64,000 nucleotides of DNA from Rhodopseudomonas palustris JSC-3b. Lineage in GTDB: Bacteria; Pseudomonadota; Alphaproteobacteria; Rhizobiales; Xanthobacteraceae. The translations under genes were made by a program, and so were the position numbers. Where the stretch lies: the NCBI GenBank assembly GCA_000504425.1, contig KI632513.1:2112386-2176385 (forward strand), in the 5' to 3' direction. The notes below the pieces were generated by a model, which did no database searches, had not been told where the DNA came from, and worked only from the letters and a program-made list of their open reading frames with translations. Of this stretch, positions 1 through 11,808 are shown piece by piece. Positions within the stretch are counted from its first letter, which is position 1, and every line of letters begins with the position of its first letter.

Positions 1-90
1 GCACCCTCTCCCACAAGGGGAGAGGGGAAGATCGTGCCACACGGCGGCGCATCACTGACCACGCGCCCTGCGCAGCTACTGGCTCTTCCT

Positions 91-173
91 GTAGCCCGGA
101 TGAAGCGCAGCGTAATCCGGGACGCGGGCGAGCGAGGAACACCCCGGATTTCGCTACGCTTCATCCGGGCTAC
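91..173. repeat. REP-like palindromic repeat pair (family A)
   Basis: Two inverted copies of a unit reading GTAGCCCGGATGAAGCGCAG face each other across about 20 bp. The same unit recurs at 715-797 and 40791-40966. It is a short dispersed intergenic palindrome and codes for nothing obvious. Confidence 0.85.
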
Positions 174-247
174 GCCTCTCAGTCCGCACTATGCTTAGCG
201 CCAGCAGTGTGGGGCGAGCTTGCCGTAGACGATTACCCCCATGACAT

Positions 248-646
248 TCAGGAGTTGTATCCAACGTCCCGACTTCTGGAGCCGGTCGAGATGATCCATT
301 CTCGCTCCTTGCTCTTGATGTGTCCAACTGTGCAATTGCGTGCCGCGTACAGCACTTCCTTCGTCACAGTGAGGCGCCTGTCATTGTCGAGAAGCGAGCC
401 AATCTCCTGGTGCATCGCTTCCCTCGCCTTTCCGGTCGGAGACCCAAAATACCTGTAGTAGTCATGCTCCGCATTGAGAGCGGTGTCTCGACCGACATAG
501 ATCTTCCCATTTGGGAAAGTGACTTTGTACACGTAACCGTAGGGAATGATGTCAGTGTCTTTCTGCGGCATGAACATCGCCATTTCAGTTCGCCGATTGC
601 ATACGCAGCTGTAGCACATCCAGAGTGATTCCGGACGGACAGGCAT
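248..646 (-). CDS. GIY-YIG family nuclease-like protein
   Basis: A 132-residue protein whose centre carries a GIY-YIG-like core: YGYVYKV, then GKIYVGRD about ten residues on, then an acidic YFGSP/HQEIGS segment and a late ERE. The family cuts DNA with a tyrosine-centred active site, and small stand-alone members are common but poorly characterised. I chose the start at 646 because a strong GGGAGAAGGGAG ribosome-binding sequence directly precedes that ATG; longer versions run into the upstream repeat. The N-terminus has several cysteines (CYSCVC). The gene sits alone, bracketed by two copies of the same REP-like repeat. Family membership is fairly clear; the substrate is unknown. Confidence 0.6.
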   Translation of the reverse strand: MPVRPESLWMCYSCVCNRRTEMAMFMPQKDTDIIPYGYVYKVTFPNGKIYVGRDTALNAEHDYYRYFGSPTGKAREAMHQEIGSLLDNDRRLTVTKEVLYAARNCTVGHIKSKEREWIISTGSRSRDVGYNS

Positions 647-714
647 CTCCCTTCTCCCGCAGTAGTGGGGTGGAAAAGAGACAAGCGGCGTGAAGCTACG
701 GAGCCAATCAGCCC

Positions 715-797
715 GTAGCCCGGATGGAGCGCAGCGCAATCCGGGACAGGCGAGCGAATAGAACACCCCGGATTTCGCTGCGCTCCATCCGGGCTAC
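715..797. repeat. REP-like palindromic repeat pair (family A)
   Basis: Second copy of the inverted GTAGCCCGGATG pair, same arrangement and spacing as at 91-173. Together the two copies flank the GIY-YIG gene. Confidence 0.85.
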
Positions 798-832
798 GTC
801 ATAAGCGGAGTGAGCGCCAGCGGTGCGGGCGC

Positions 833-2032
833 TTACTCCGCGTCCTGCAGCGCGGCGATGTCTGCCAGCGTCGGTTCGACGTCGCGTTCGATCAAAGCCG
901 CCTCGAACCACAGCACGCGATAGTCGCGCGCCATCAGCCAATCGCGGCGCGCGGTGCGTTCGCTCGCCACCTGATCGCTTTCGCCGGCATTGATCAGCTC
1001 GATCGCGATCTTGCGGGTGAACGACACGAAATCCGGGATGTGGCGGCCGACCGGGGTCTGGCGCTTGAACGCGCCGGCAAAGCGCCGGTCGGAGCGCAGT
1101 CTGTCCCACAGCGCCCGTTCGGCGTCGGTCGGATTGCGGCGCAGCAGCCGCGCCAGCCCGCGCGCCGGACCGCCGTCGCGATCGCCGCCCGCCGTGACGC
1201 TCTCGGCCAGCAACGTGCGCAGCTCGGCCGCGCCGGCGCCATCGAGCACCCCGCCCTTGGCCGGGCCCTTGCGGCCGTCGGCAATCGCCATCACCGCGCC
1301 GTGCAGCGTGTTGATGTCCTGCTCGGTCGGCTCCATGCGCACAAAGATGTTGCGCAGATTGACCAGCATGGTGTCGCGCTTTTCGCGCGGCCGCAGAAAC
1401 TCGACGCGGTCAAGCTCCGCCACCAGATTGTCGAAGAACGCCTGAAACTGCTGCTGCGAAGCGCGCGCTGAGCGCTCCGGCCTCGTGAACGGCAGCGCGT
1501 TGCCGGTGGCGTTCTTGAACCATTCATAGCCGATCAGCAGCACCGCCTGCGCCAGATTGAGCGAGGAGAACGCTGGATTGACCGGGAAGGTGATGATGCG
1601 GCCGGCGAGCGCCACCTCCTCATTGGTCAGGCCCCAGCGTTCGCGGCCAAACAACACGCCGACCTCGCCCGCGCCGGCGATCTCGGCCACCATCTCGCGC
1701 GCCGCCGCCTCGGGCGCCAGCACCGGCTTGGCCTGGTCATGCGGGCGCGCGGTGGTGGCAAACAGCAGCGAGCAATCCTTGACCGCGTCCTCGACCGTCT
1801 CGAACAGCTCGGCGGCGTCCAAAATGGCGTCGGCGCCGGCGGCGGAGCGGCGGGCATGAACATTGGGCCAGCCGTCGCGCGGCTTGACCAGCCGCAGCCG
1901 TGACAGCCCGAAATTGCCCATGGCGCGCGCGCACATGCCGATGTTCTCGCCGAGCTGCGGCTCAACCAGAATCACCACCGGACCGGCACGATCGATCGCG
2001 GGTTTGCTGCTGTCGGGATCAGAACCGGACAT
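833..2032 (-). CDS. TrmJ-type tRNA/rRNA 2'-O-methyltransferase fused to a DUF559 domain
   Basis: A 399-residue protein. Residues 1-260 form a SPOUT (SpoU/TrmJ) methyltransferase: the N-terminal EPQLGENIGMCARAM segment, FGRERWGL, and the SLNLAQAV motif that makes the knotted SAM pocket. TrmJ proteins methylate the 2'-hydroxyl of position 32 in tRNA. After a short linker, residues from about 290 to the end match the DUF559/Vsr-like endonuclease fold: NPTDAERALWDRLR, then PVGRHIPDF, then IAIEL, then RDWLMARDYRVLWF. In typical DUF559 proteins the IEL is followed by DGGxH; here it reads IELINAGESD, so the nuclease centre looks altered. A usual TrmJ is about 250 residues, so the tail is an addition. 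No strong Shine-Dalgarno is seen before the ATG. Confidence 0.85.
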   Translation of the reverse strand: MSGSDPDSSKPAIDRAGPVVILVEPQLGENIGMCARAMGNFGLSRLRLVKPRDGWPNVHARRSAAGADAILDAAELFETVEDAVKDCSLLFATTARPHDQAKPVLAPEAAAREMVAEIAGAGEVGVLFGRERWGLTNEEVALAGRIITFPVNPAFSSLNLAQAVLLIGYEWFKNATGNALPFTRPERSARASQQQFQAFFDNLVAELDRVEFLRPREKRDTMLVNLRNIFVRMEPTEQDINTLHGAVMAIADGRKGPAKGGVLDGAGAAELRTLLAESVTAGGDRDGGPARGLARLLRRNPTDAERALWDRLRSDRRFAGAFKRQTPVGRHIPDFVSFTRKIAIELINAGESDQVASERTARRDWLMARDYRVLWFEAALIERDVEPTLADIAALQDAE

Positions 2033-2404
2033 TTCTTCGCTTCACTTCACTTTGCGACTGTTGCAATAACGGCGGGCATTTTGCCGCGCACGGCGCTGCG
2101 GCGTGGCCATCGGTTCGGCTCACCTGCAGCCGCAGTCCATAGCCCCTGCCTCGCGCAGAGATTCCGCTCCTGATGTCACAGCTCCATGCCAGCGTCCACT
2201 CTGCCGTCCCGGACGCGGCCGCCATGCATCGGGCGGGGCCACAACGGAACACCGCCAGCGCCCATGATCTGTATGAATACCAGGCGCGGCCCAGGCTGAC
2301 GCCGCTCACCCTCTTTAGCAACCGTTTGAGGATGCTTCAAAAAACGGCACGGACCGCCCCCGGGAAGCCGCTTCCGGGCCACGGTTGCCAGTGCTATAGC
2401 CACC

Positions 2405-2432
2405 CTGGCGAAGCGGAGTCCGTCTTCGCCAG
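2405..2432. promoter_or_regulatory. Inverted repeat upstream of icd
   Basis: CTGGCGAAG and CTTCGCCAG form a 9-bp perfect stem with a 10-nt loop, ending 30 bp before the icd start. No U-run follows, so it may be a leader hairpin or operator rather than a terminator. The rest of the 430-bp gap between the methyltransferase and icd (2033-2462) shows no gene I can support. Confidence 0.4.
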
Positions 2433-2462
2433 CCCGCCCCACTCCCTCAGAAGGCCGACCGC

Positions 2463-3686
2463 ATGGCGAAAATCAAGGTGACCAACCCCGTCGTCGAACT
2501 CGATGGCGACGAGATGACCAGGATCATCTGGCAGTACATCAAGGATAAGCTGATCACGCCGTTCCTCGATATCGAGTTGATGTATTTCGACCTGGGGATG
2601 GAGAACCGCGACAAGACCGACGACCAGGTCACCATCGACGCCGCCAATGCCATCAAGGAAGTCGGGGTCGGCGTGAAATGCGCCACCATCACCCCAGACG
2701 AGGCGCGGGTCGAGGAATTCGGCCTCAAGCAGATGTGGAAGTCGCCGAACGGCACGATCCGCAACATTCTGGGCGGCGTGATCTTCCGCGAGCCGATCAT
2801 CTGCAAGAACGTGCCGCGGCTGGTGCCGGGCTGGACCAAGCCGATCGTGATCGGCCGTCATGCCTATGGCGATCAATACCGCGCCACCGACATCAAGTTC
2901 CCGGGCAAGGGCGTGCTGACGATGAAGTTCGTCGGCGAAGACGGCACCGTGATCGAGCGCGAAGTGTTCCACGCGCCGGGCGCTGGCGTGGCGATGAGCA
3001 TGTACAATCTCGACGAGTCGATCCGCGACTTTGCGCGCGCCTCGTTCAACTACGGCCTGATCCGCAACTACCCGGTCTATCTGTCGACCAAGAACACCAT
3101 CATGAAAGTCTATGATGGGCGCTTCAAGGACATCTTCCAGGAGATCTTCGACGCCGAGTTCAAGGACAAGTTCCAGGCCAAGGGCCTGACCTATGAGCAC
3201 CGGCTGATCGACGACATGGTGGCCTCCGCGCTGAAATGGTCGGGCGGCTACGTGTGGGCCTGTAAGAACTACGACGGCGACGTGCAGTCCGACACCGTGG
3301 CGCAGGGCTATGGCTCGCTCGGCCTGATGACCTCGGTGCTGATGTCGCCGGACGGCAAGACCGTGGAAGCCGAAGCGGCGCATGGCACCGTGACCCGGCA
3401 CTACCGCGAACACCAGAAGGGCAAGGCGACCTCGACCAATTCGATCGCCTCGATCTTCGCCTGGACCCGCGGCCTCGCCCATCGCGCCAAGCTCGACGAC
3501 AACCAGGAACTGGCGAAGTTCGCCGACACCCTGGAGCGGGTGTGCGTCGAGACCGTCGAGTCTGGCTTCATGACCAAGGACCTGGCGCTCCTGGTCGGCG
3601 CCGATCAGCGCTGGCTGTCGACCACCGGCTTCCTCGACAAGGTCGCCGAGAATCTTGAAAAGGCGCTGGCGCCGCAGGCAGCGTAA
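2463..3686 (+). CDS. icd: NADP-dependent isocitrate dehydrogenase
   Basis: A 407-residue homodimeric isocitrate dehydrogenase of the eukaryotic-like (IDH type II) class, the usual form in alphaproteobacteria. It oxidises isocitrate to 2-oxoglutarate and CO2, making NADPH, in the TCA cycle. Visible marks are the N-terminal [16 protein letters not shown], the substrate loop [10 protein letters not shown], the [12 protein letters not shown] segment, and the cofactor region [11 protein letters not shown] followed by [10 protein letters not shown]. The length matches the family and the protein looks complete. It stands alone, preceded by a small inverted repeat and followed by a dispersed repeat and a terminator. 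Confidence 0.97.
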   Translation: MAKIKVTNPVVELDGDEMTRIIWQYIKDKLITPFLDIELMYFDLGMENRDKTDDQVTIDAANAIKEVGVGVKCATITPDEARVEEFGLKQMWKSPNGTIRNILGGVIFREPIICKNVPRLVPGWTKPIVIGRHAYGDQYRATDIKFPGKGVLTMKFVGEDGTVIEREVFHAPGAGVAMSMYNLDESIRDFARASFNYGLIRNYPVYLSTKNTIMKVYDGRFKDIFQEIFDAEFKDKFQAKGLTYEHRLIDDMVASALKWSGGYVWACKNYDGDVQSDTVAQGYGSLGLMTSVLMSPDGKTVEAEAAHGTVTRHYREHQKGKATSTNSIASIFAWTRGLAHRAKLDDNQELAKFADTLERVCVETVESGFMTKDLALLVGADQRWLSTTGFLDKVAENLEKALAPQAA

Positions 3687-3710
3687 TACGAGCGGCTCTC
3701 ACCAATGCTC

Positions 3711-3801
3711 CGTCATGCCCGCGCTTGTCGCGGGCATCCACGTCTTAAAGCTGGTTCAGCATCAAAGACGTGGATGGCCGGGACGAGGCCCGGCCATGAC
3801 G
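3711..3801. repeat. Dispersed palindromic repeat (family B)
   Basis: Begins CGTCATGCCCGCGCTTGTCG and ends in GGCCCGGCCATGACG, with internal complementary ACGTCTT/AAGACGT arms; folds into a long hairpin. Further copies at 16721-16810 and 38861-38948, and a half copy at 41972-42008. Confidence 0.85.
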
Positions 3802-3844
3802 TGCGGAGAGGTTGGTAGCCAAGGCTGGAAGCCAACAATCTGCC

Positions 3845-3870
3845 AAAGGCGCGGAGCTATCCGCGCCTTT
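3845..3870. terminator. Rho-independent terminator
   Basis: A perfect 11-bp stem AAAGGCGCGGA / TCCGCGCCTTT around a GCTA loop, with A and T runs on the two sides. It would close icd transcription, after the family B repeat. Confidence 0.75.
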
Positions 3871-3944
3871 GCTTATTGCTACCAGCGCTTTCGCCGCACT
3901 CCGCCGCGTGGCATCGTCAGGGCTCCATCAGCAGGAGCCACGCC

Positions 3945-4562
3945 ATGTCGAGCCGCGAGCCACTGTTGCATCCGGTGCCGATCCGCGAGTTGAAGCCGAC
4001 GCAGATGACGGTCGGCATGCGCGAGGTCGAGGAGAAGCGCCAGCGCTGGCGCGAGGCCCATGGCAAGCGCAAGGCGAAATTCCTCGGCCAGCACATGATC
4101 CCGGTGCTGAAAGGGCCGAAAAGCGCGTTCTATGTGATCGATCATCACCACCTCGCCCGCGCGCTGCACGAGGAAGGCCAGCGCGACGTGCTGGTCAATG
4201 TGGTGTTCGACCTGTCAGCACTGTCGCGCGACGAGTTTTGGACCGTGTGCGATCACAAGGGCTGGGCCCATCCTTACGACCAGCACGGCAAGCGGCGCAG
4301 CTTTGCCGACATTCCGAAATCGATTGAGGCCCTCGCCGACGATCCCTATCGCAGCTTGGCCGGCGAACTGCGCCGCGCCGGCGGCTATGCCAAGGACACC
4401 ACGCCGTTCAGCGAATTCCTTTGGGCGAGCTTTCTGCGCACGCGGGTGAAACGCAGGGTGATCGACCAGGATTTCGCCAAAGCAATCGAGCTGGCGCTGT
4501 CCCATGCCCGCAGCACCGAGGCGAACTACCTTCCCGGCTGGTGCGGGCCGCTGCGCGACTGA
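3945..4562 (+). CDS. ParB-like nuclease family protein (ParBc_2, PF08857)
   Basis: A 205-residue protein matching the ParBc_2 family, which resembles the ParB N-terminal domain but is not a plasmid partition protein. Conserved blocks are PVPIRELKPTQMTVGMREV near the start, HMIPVLKGPKSAFYVIDHHH in the middle, SALSRDEFWTV, and a long C-terminal block LRRAGGYAKDTTPFSEFLWA ending YLPGWCGP. I take the ATG at 3945 because AGGAG lies nine bases upstream; the open frame extends further upstream without a better start. Function is unknown for the family; the HHH cluster may bind a metal or nucleotide (inference). It is a single-gene unit pointing towards the antiporter gene. Confidence 0.8.
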   Translation: MSSREPLLHPVPIRELKPTQMTVGMREVEEKRQRWREAHGKRKAKFLGQHMIPVLKGPKSAFYVIDHHHLARALHEEGQRDVLVNVVFDLSALSRDEFWTVCDHKGWAHPYDQHGKRRSFADIPKSIEALADDPYRSLAGELRRAGGYAKDTTPFSEFLWASFLRTRVKRRVIDQDFAKAIELALSHARSTEANYLPGWCGPLRD

Positions 4563-4601
4563 CAGCGTCGCGCAGCTCCCCTCAACCTCGCCCTCAGCCG
4601 T

Positions 4602-6245
4602 TCAGCCGATCCGGGTGATCATCGCCTTGGCGATTTCCTCCTCACCCATGATCACGACGTCGGCGCCGAGGCTGCGCAGATGCGCGACCTCTTCGTCGGA
4701 ATGGGCGCGGGCGATGATCGGCAGTTTGGGATTGAGCGCCCGCGCTTTGGAAACGATCTGGCCGCCCTCGAACGCATCGGGGATCGCCACCAACAGCCCG
4801 CGCGCCTGACCGATCTCGGCGGCCTCCAGCATATCGGGCGCGGCGGCATTGCCGGTGAATGCAGTGACGCCCTCCTCCTGCAACCGCGCCGCGCGCTCCG
4901 GATCGCTTTCGATCACCATCACCGCCGCGCCATTGTCGCGCAGCACCTTGCAGACATGGCGCCCGACCCGGCCATGGCCGACCAGCACCACATGGCCGTC
5001 GGTGCGCGGCGCAGCCCGGCCCGGCACCTGCTTGGTTTTCGGCCCATCGCGATCATCCGCCACGGTGAAGCGATCGAGCAGCGCGAACATCAGCGGATTG
5101 AGCATGATCGAGATGATCGCGCCGGCCAGCACCAGCTCGCGGCCGCGCTCCGGCAACACGCCAAGCGCCACACCGAGCCCGACCAGGATGAACGAGAATT
5201 CGCCGATCTGCGCCAGGCTGGCCGAAATCGTCAGCGCGGTGCGCGTCGGATGGCCGAACAGCCGCACGATCGCAAACGCCGCCACCGATTTGCCGAAGGT
5301 GATGATCAGCACGGTGATCAGCAACGGCAACGGGTCGCGGATCACGATTGCCGGATCGACCAGCATGCCGACCGAAACGAAGAACAGCACCGCAAAAGCG
5401 TCGCGCAGCGGCAGCGTTTCGTGGGCGGCGCGCTGGCTGAGTTCAGATTCCGACAGGATCATGCCGGCAAAAAACGCCCCGAGGGCGAACGACACATCGA
5501 ACAGATTGGCGGCGCCAAAGGCCACGCCGAGCGAGATCGCAAATACCGCGAGCCGGAACAATTCCCGCGAGCCGGTATGCGCTACATAGTGCAGCATCGC
5601 CGGGATCACCCGGCGCCCGACCAGCAGCATCACCGCCACGAACGCCGTCACCTTGCCGAGCGTCAGCGCCAGCGGCTGCAGCAGATCGAGCCAGCCGGCG
5701 CTGCCATTGACCTCGCCCTTCAAAAGGCCCGCCACCGCCGGCAGCAGCACCAGCGTCAGCACCATCGCCAGGTCTTCGACAATCAGCCAGCCGACCGCAA
5801 TCCGGCCGCGCTCGCTGTCGATCAGCCGCCGGTCCTGCAACGCGCGCAGCAGCACCACCGTGCTCGCCACCGACAGCGCCAGGCCGAACACCAGCCCGCC
5901 GCCGAGCGGCCAGCCCAGCGCGTAGCCGAGCCCCATGCCCATCGCGGAGGCCGCCGCGATCTGCACCACCGCGCCCGGAATCGCGATCGCACGCACCGAC
6001 AGCAGATCTTTGAGCGAGAAGTGCAGGCCGACGCCGAACATCAGCAGGATGATGCCGATTTCGGCGAGTTCGCTGGCGATGTTCTGGTTGGCGACATAGC
6101 CCGGCGTGAACGGGCCCATGATCACGCCGGCAATCAGATAGCCGACAAGCGGCGAGGCCCGCAGCCGCTGCGCGACTAACCCCAAGAGAAAGGCCAGCAC
6201 GAGGCCGACCACAATCGTCGAAATCAGCGGTGTATTATGTTCCAT
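4602..6245 (-). CDS. CPA2 cation/proton antiporter with TrkA-N domain (YbaL/RosB type)
   Basis: A 547-residue inner-membrane protein. Residues 1 to about 390 form the Na+/H+-exchanger fold with some 12 membrane segments, including LVGYLIAGVIMGPFTPGY and a GIILLMFGVGLHFS helix. Residues from about 410 are a cytoplasmic TrkA-N Rossmann domain with VGHGRVGRHVCKVL (GxGxxG), ending near HLRSLGADVVIMGEEEIA. KefB/YbaL-type proteins exchange K+ or Na+ for protons, gated by nucleotide or glutathione adducts bound to the Rossmann domain. A good AAGGG ribosome site precedes the ATG. It is divergent from a second member of the same family across about 200 bp. Confidence 0.9.
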   Translation of the reverse strand: MEHNTPLISTIVVGLVLAFLLGLVAQRLRASPLVGYLIAGVIMGPFTPGYVANQNIASELAEIGIILLMFGVGLHFSLKDLLSVRAIAIPGAVVQIAAASAMGMGLGYALGWPLGGGLVFGLALSVASTVVLLRALQDRRLIDSERGRIAVGWLIVEDLAMVLTLVLLPAVAGLLKGEVNGSAGWLDLLQPLALTLGKVTAFVAVMLLVGRRVIPAMLHYVAHTGSRELFRLAVFAISLGVAFGAANLFDVSFALGAFFAGMILSESELSQRAAHETLPLRDAFAVLFFVSVGMLVDPAIVIRDPLPLLITVLIITFGKSVAAFAIVRLFGHPTRTALTISASLAQIGEFSFILVGLGVALGVLPERGRELVLAGAIISIMLNPLMFALLDRFTVADDRDGPKTKQVPGRAAPRTDGHVVLVGHGRVGRHVCKVLRDNGAAVMVIESDPERAARLQEEGVTAFTGNAAAPDMLEAAEIGQARGLLVAIPDAFEGGQIVSKARALNPKLPIIARAHSDEEVAHLRSLGADVVIMGEEEIAKAMITRIG

Positions 6246-6447
6246 GCAACCCTTTTCCGCGATATTCCAGGCTCAAGCCGCTTCGCGCAAAGGGGACCAA
6301 TCGCCGCACCAAGCAATTTCCGATGGGCACGACCCCGGGTGATATCGATAGATACCGCTCAGTCTGCACATTCACGCGGCGTTTTGTTTCAACACTGTCA
6401 GCTTTGCACGCCCCCTAGGCAACAACGCGGCACGTCTGAGAGGTCTT

Positions 6448-8223
6448 ATGGCGGCGGCAACCGATCCTGGCATTTATCGCGAAACATTGGTGTTCCTCGG
6501 CACGGCCGGGGTGATCATCCCGCTGATGGCGCGCTTGCGCATCAGCCCGGTGCTGGGCTTCCTGGTCGCCGGCCTGGTGCTCGGCCCCTATAGTCTCGGC
6601 CGGCTGCAGGATGGCTGGTCTTGGCTCAGCGTGATCGCCATCACCTCTCAGGATGCCGTTGACCGGCTCGCGGAATTCGGGGTCGCGTTTCTGCTGTTCA
6701 CTATCGGCCTGCATCTGTCGTTCGACCGGCTATGGACCATGCGGCGCATGGTGTTCGGTTTTGGCATGTTGCAGGTGGTCGTCACCACCGCAGCGATCAG
6801 CGCCGTAACGCTGGCGTTCGGCAACCCGCTCGACGCCAGTTTGGTGATCGGCGCCTGTCTGGCGCTGTCCTCGACCGCGATCGTGCTGCAACTGCTGGCC
6901 GAGCAGAAGCGGCTGACCTCGGTGGCCGGCCGTTCGATCTTCTCGGTGCTGCTGGCGCAGGACCTGGCGGTGGTGCCGATCCTGTTCCTGATCGTGGTGT
7001 TTGGTAATGCGGTCGCCGAGGGCGGCACCGGCAAGGTCACCGCCGCCGCGGTGTCGGCCGGGCTTGGCCTCGCGCTGGTGCAAGCCGGCGCCGCGGTGGC
7101 GCTGATCATCGGCTTTGGCCGTCTGATCCTGCGGCCGTTGTTCCGGCTGGTGGCCCGGACTCATCAGCGCGAATTGTTCATGGCCACGGTGCTGTTCACG
7201 GTGGTCGGCATCTCGCTGCTGACCCATGTCGCCGGCATGTCGATGGCGCTCGGCGCGTTCCTGGCCGGGCTGCTGCTGTCGGAGACCGAGTTCCGCCGCC
7301 AGGTCGAAGTGGATATCGAGCCGTTCAAGGGCATGCTGCTCGGGCTGTTCTTCATCTCGGTCGGCATGCGCATCGATCTCGCCGAAGTGTCGCGCGCGCC
7401 GGTGATGCTGGTGGCCTCGATCGTCGGCATGACCATGCTGAAGGCGCTGGTGGTGGTGGTGCTGGCACGGCTGTTCAAGCTGTCACTGCCGGTGTCGATC
7501 GAAGCCGGTCTGCTGCTGGCCGGCGGCGGCGAATTCGCGTTCCTGGTGCTGAGCATGGCCGGCAACAGCGGGCTGCTGAAGCCGGACGTCGAACAGTTCA
7601 TGCTGCTGGTGGCATCGGGCACCATGTTCCTAACGCCGTTCTTGGCCAAGCTCGGCTCCCATGCCGGGAAGCGGGCACGGCGCGCGGCGGCCATCAACCA
7701 CGGCTTTGACGAACCGGGGCCGATCGAACCCGGACGCACCATCGTGATCGGCTATGGCCGGGTCGGCCGCATCATCTGCGACATCCTCAGCAAGCAGAAC
7801 AAGCCGTTCATCGTGATCGAACGCGACCCCGACATCGTCGCCAAGGGCCGCAAGGCCGGCCGCGATCTGGTCTATGGCGACGCCACGCTGCGCGCCTTCC
7901 TGCGCAAATGCGGGCTCGCTGAAGCGCCGGCGGTGGTGGTGACCATGCACGACCCGATCGCCGCCGAATATTCGGTGGCCGCGATCCGTGCCGAGCGCGC
8001 CGATGTGCCGGTGATCGTCCGCGCGCGCGACGCGCAGCATGCGGTGCGGCTGTTCGCGCTCGGCGCCAATGAGGTGGTGCGCGAGGTGCTGGAGGCGAGT
8101 TTCGAAATCGCCAGCACGGTGCTGCAAACCTTGGGCGTGCCGGTCGGCAAGGTGGTGGCGATCATCCACGACGAACGCGATTTGCGCAAAAAGCCGCTAC
8201 GCGAAGGCGTGATCACCGACTAG
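6448..8223 (+). CDS. CPA2 cation/proton antiporter with TrkA-N domain (KefB/KefC type)
   Basis: A 591-residue membrane protein of the same two-part design as its divergent neighbour: a membrane exchanger part with SPVLGFLVAGLVLGPYSLG and EFGVAFLLFTIGLHLSFDRL, then a TrkA-N domain with VIGYGRVGRIICDIL and the second-strand acidic residue in VIERD. It is complete and preceded by GAGAGG. The two proteins differ clearly in sequence, so this is an old paralogue pair rather than a recent duplication. Exported ion and gating ligand cannot be read from sequence. The 200-bp divergent intergenic region probably holds both promoters. Confidence 0.9.
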   Translation: MAAATDPGIYRETLVFLGTAGVIIPLMARLRISPVLGFLVAGLVLGPYSLGRLQDGWSWLSVIAITSQDAVDRLAEFGVAFLLFTIGLHLSFDRLWTMRRMVFGFGMLQVVVTTAAISAVTLAFGNPLDASLVIGACLALSSTAIVLQLLAEQKRLTSVAGRSIFSVLLAQDLAVVPILFLIVVFGNAVAEGGTGKVTAAAVSAGLGLALVQAGAAVALIIGFGRLILRPLFRLVARTHQRELFMATVLFTVVGISLLTHVAGMSMALGAFLAGLLLSETEFRRQVEVDIEPFKGMLLGLFFISVGMRIDLAEVSRAPVMLVASIVGMTMLKALVVVVLARLFKLSLPVSIEAGLLLAGGGEFAFLVLSMAGNSGLLKPDVEQFMLLVASGTMFLTPFLAKLGSHAGKRARRAAAINHGFDEPGPIEPGRTIVIGYGRVGRIICDILSKQNKPFIVIERDPDIVAKGRKAGRDLVYGDATLRAFLRKCGLAEAPAVVVTMHDPIAAEYSVAAIRAERADVPVIVRARDAQHAVRLFALGANEVVREVLEASFEIASTVLQTLGVPVGKVVAIIHDERDLRKKPLREGVITD

Positions 8224-8324
8224 AGCTTTTTCGGTTCTGATAGAATCAGAACCGAAGCTCTAACTTTATGTTTTGACGCGTTTTCTTGACGCGAACCGGA
8301 ATCCACTTCGCTGGAAAACGCTAT
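8222..8324. repeat. Dispersed repeat (family C) after the antiporter gene
   Basis: Starts with the hairpin TTCGGTTCTGAT / ATCAGAACCGAA and ends in GACGCGTTTTCTTGACGCG followed by GAAAACGCTAT. An inverted full copy lies at 31948-32050 and a decayed one at 28643-28708. The hairpin directly follows the stop codon and may double as a terminator. Confidence 0.75.
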
Positions 8325-8378
8325 CAGCGTGCCGCCAGACGACGCTATCGGCGCCGAAGAACAGCGCAACGCGCTCAT

Positions 8379-8568
8379 CCCTCCCCCCCTGTGGGGAGGG
8401 TGGCCGGCCCGATCCCCTCGGGCCGGACGGGTGGGGGTAGCAACCGGCGAGTCACTTGAAGGAACAGTTCGAACCTTCATTTGAGCGATGAGCGTAGAGC
8501 CCCCCACCCCGGCCTCCGCTTCGCTCGGCCGACCCTCCCCACCGCTGCGCGGGGGGAGGGAAAAACTG
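8379..8568. repeat. G/C-rich dispersed repeats between the antiporter gene and alaS
   Basis: Two facing copies of a CCCTCCCC...GGGGAGGGTGGC-type palindromic element, common in intergenic DNA of this bacterial group; a fragment also opens the window (1-30). No gene is visible between 8224 and 8703. Confidence 0.6.
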
Positions 8569-8618
8569 CGCCACTGCCGATCGCGTGTGCTTTTGTTTCA
8601 GTAAGCCCGGGCAAAACA

Positions 8619-8656
8619 AAAAGGGCGAGACTGGCCGCTGCCGGTCTCGCCCTTTT
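8619..8656 (-). terminator. Rho-independent terminator of alaS
   Basis: AAAAGGGCGAGAC pairs with GTCTCGCCCTTTT around a G/C-rich loop; on the minus strand it ends in a U-run. It lies about 50 bp past the alaS stop. Confidence 0.8.
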
Positions 8657-8703
8657 GCTGTTTGCGTGACGAGGCGCGCTGCGCCTCGCCCGTATTCGTA
8701 AGC

Positions 8704-11379
<2,676 letters not shown>

Positions 11380-11587
11380 CCAATCGCATCATCATGAATC
11401 GTCTGCCGCATTCGGCAGCGCCGATCTTCCCTGGGCCACGCTTGTAGCGGCGAGGTGTGCCGCTGTCCAGAAAGTGGACAGGGATCAGAGGGTTGCTTCC
11501 GCTTCAAGAAGACCCGTTGATAGCGTTCCTCGGTGCGTTGACAGGCTTGCGCTGGCCGTGTTTCCCTCCTACTTCTTAAGACTAAGT

Positions 11588-11757
11588 CGCGTCGGGAGAG
11601 ATCGGCCGCAAGGCCGGCGCCGAAGGAGCAACCGCCCCGGAAACTCTCAGGCAAACGGACCGCGCGATGCAATGCATCTGGAAAGAGCCCTGCCCGGCGG
11701 TTGCAACCGCCAGCAGGTCCGCCGACGGGATAATACTCTCAGGCACAGCGACAGATG
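11588..11757 (+). ncRNA. Tandem glycine riboswitch upstream of gcvT
   Basis: Two consecutive glycine aptamers. The first begins GTCGGGAGAG at 11591 and contains GCCGAAGGAGCAA and AACTCTCAGGCAAACGGACC. The second begins CTGGAAAGAG at 11678 and ends GGATAATACTCTCAGGCACA. Tandem glycine riboswitches bind glycine and turn on the cleavage operon. Between aptamer and gcvT lies a 6-bp hairpin (11773-11788) just before the AGAGGG ribosome site (11797-11802), and GGCTCT at 11759-11764 could pair with that site, which hints at translational control (inference). A TTGACA at 11538-11543 may be a -35 box, but I see no good -10. The rest of 11380-11587 holds nothing recognisable beyond the two divergent promoters it must contain. 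Confidence 0.92.
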
Positions 11758-11808
11758 GGGCTCTATGGGCGACGAGAAATCGTTCTCGCCACCCCCAGAG
11801 GGCCAAAA

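Noticed and set aside
2394-3482. Long open frame antisense to icd
   Set aside because: Shadow of a highly conserved gene in GC-rich DNA; composition is H/R/D/A-rich with no domain.
8465-8480. tRNA T-loop-like GTTCGAACC
   Set aside because: No acceptor stem or anticodon arm can be drawn around it.
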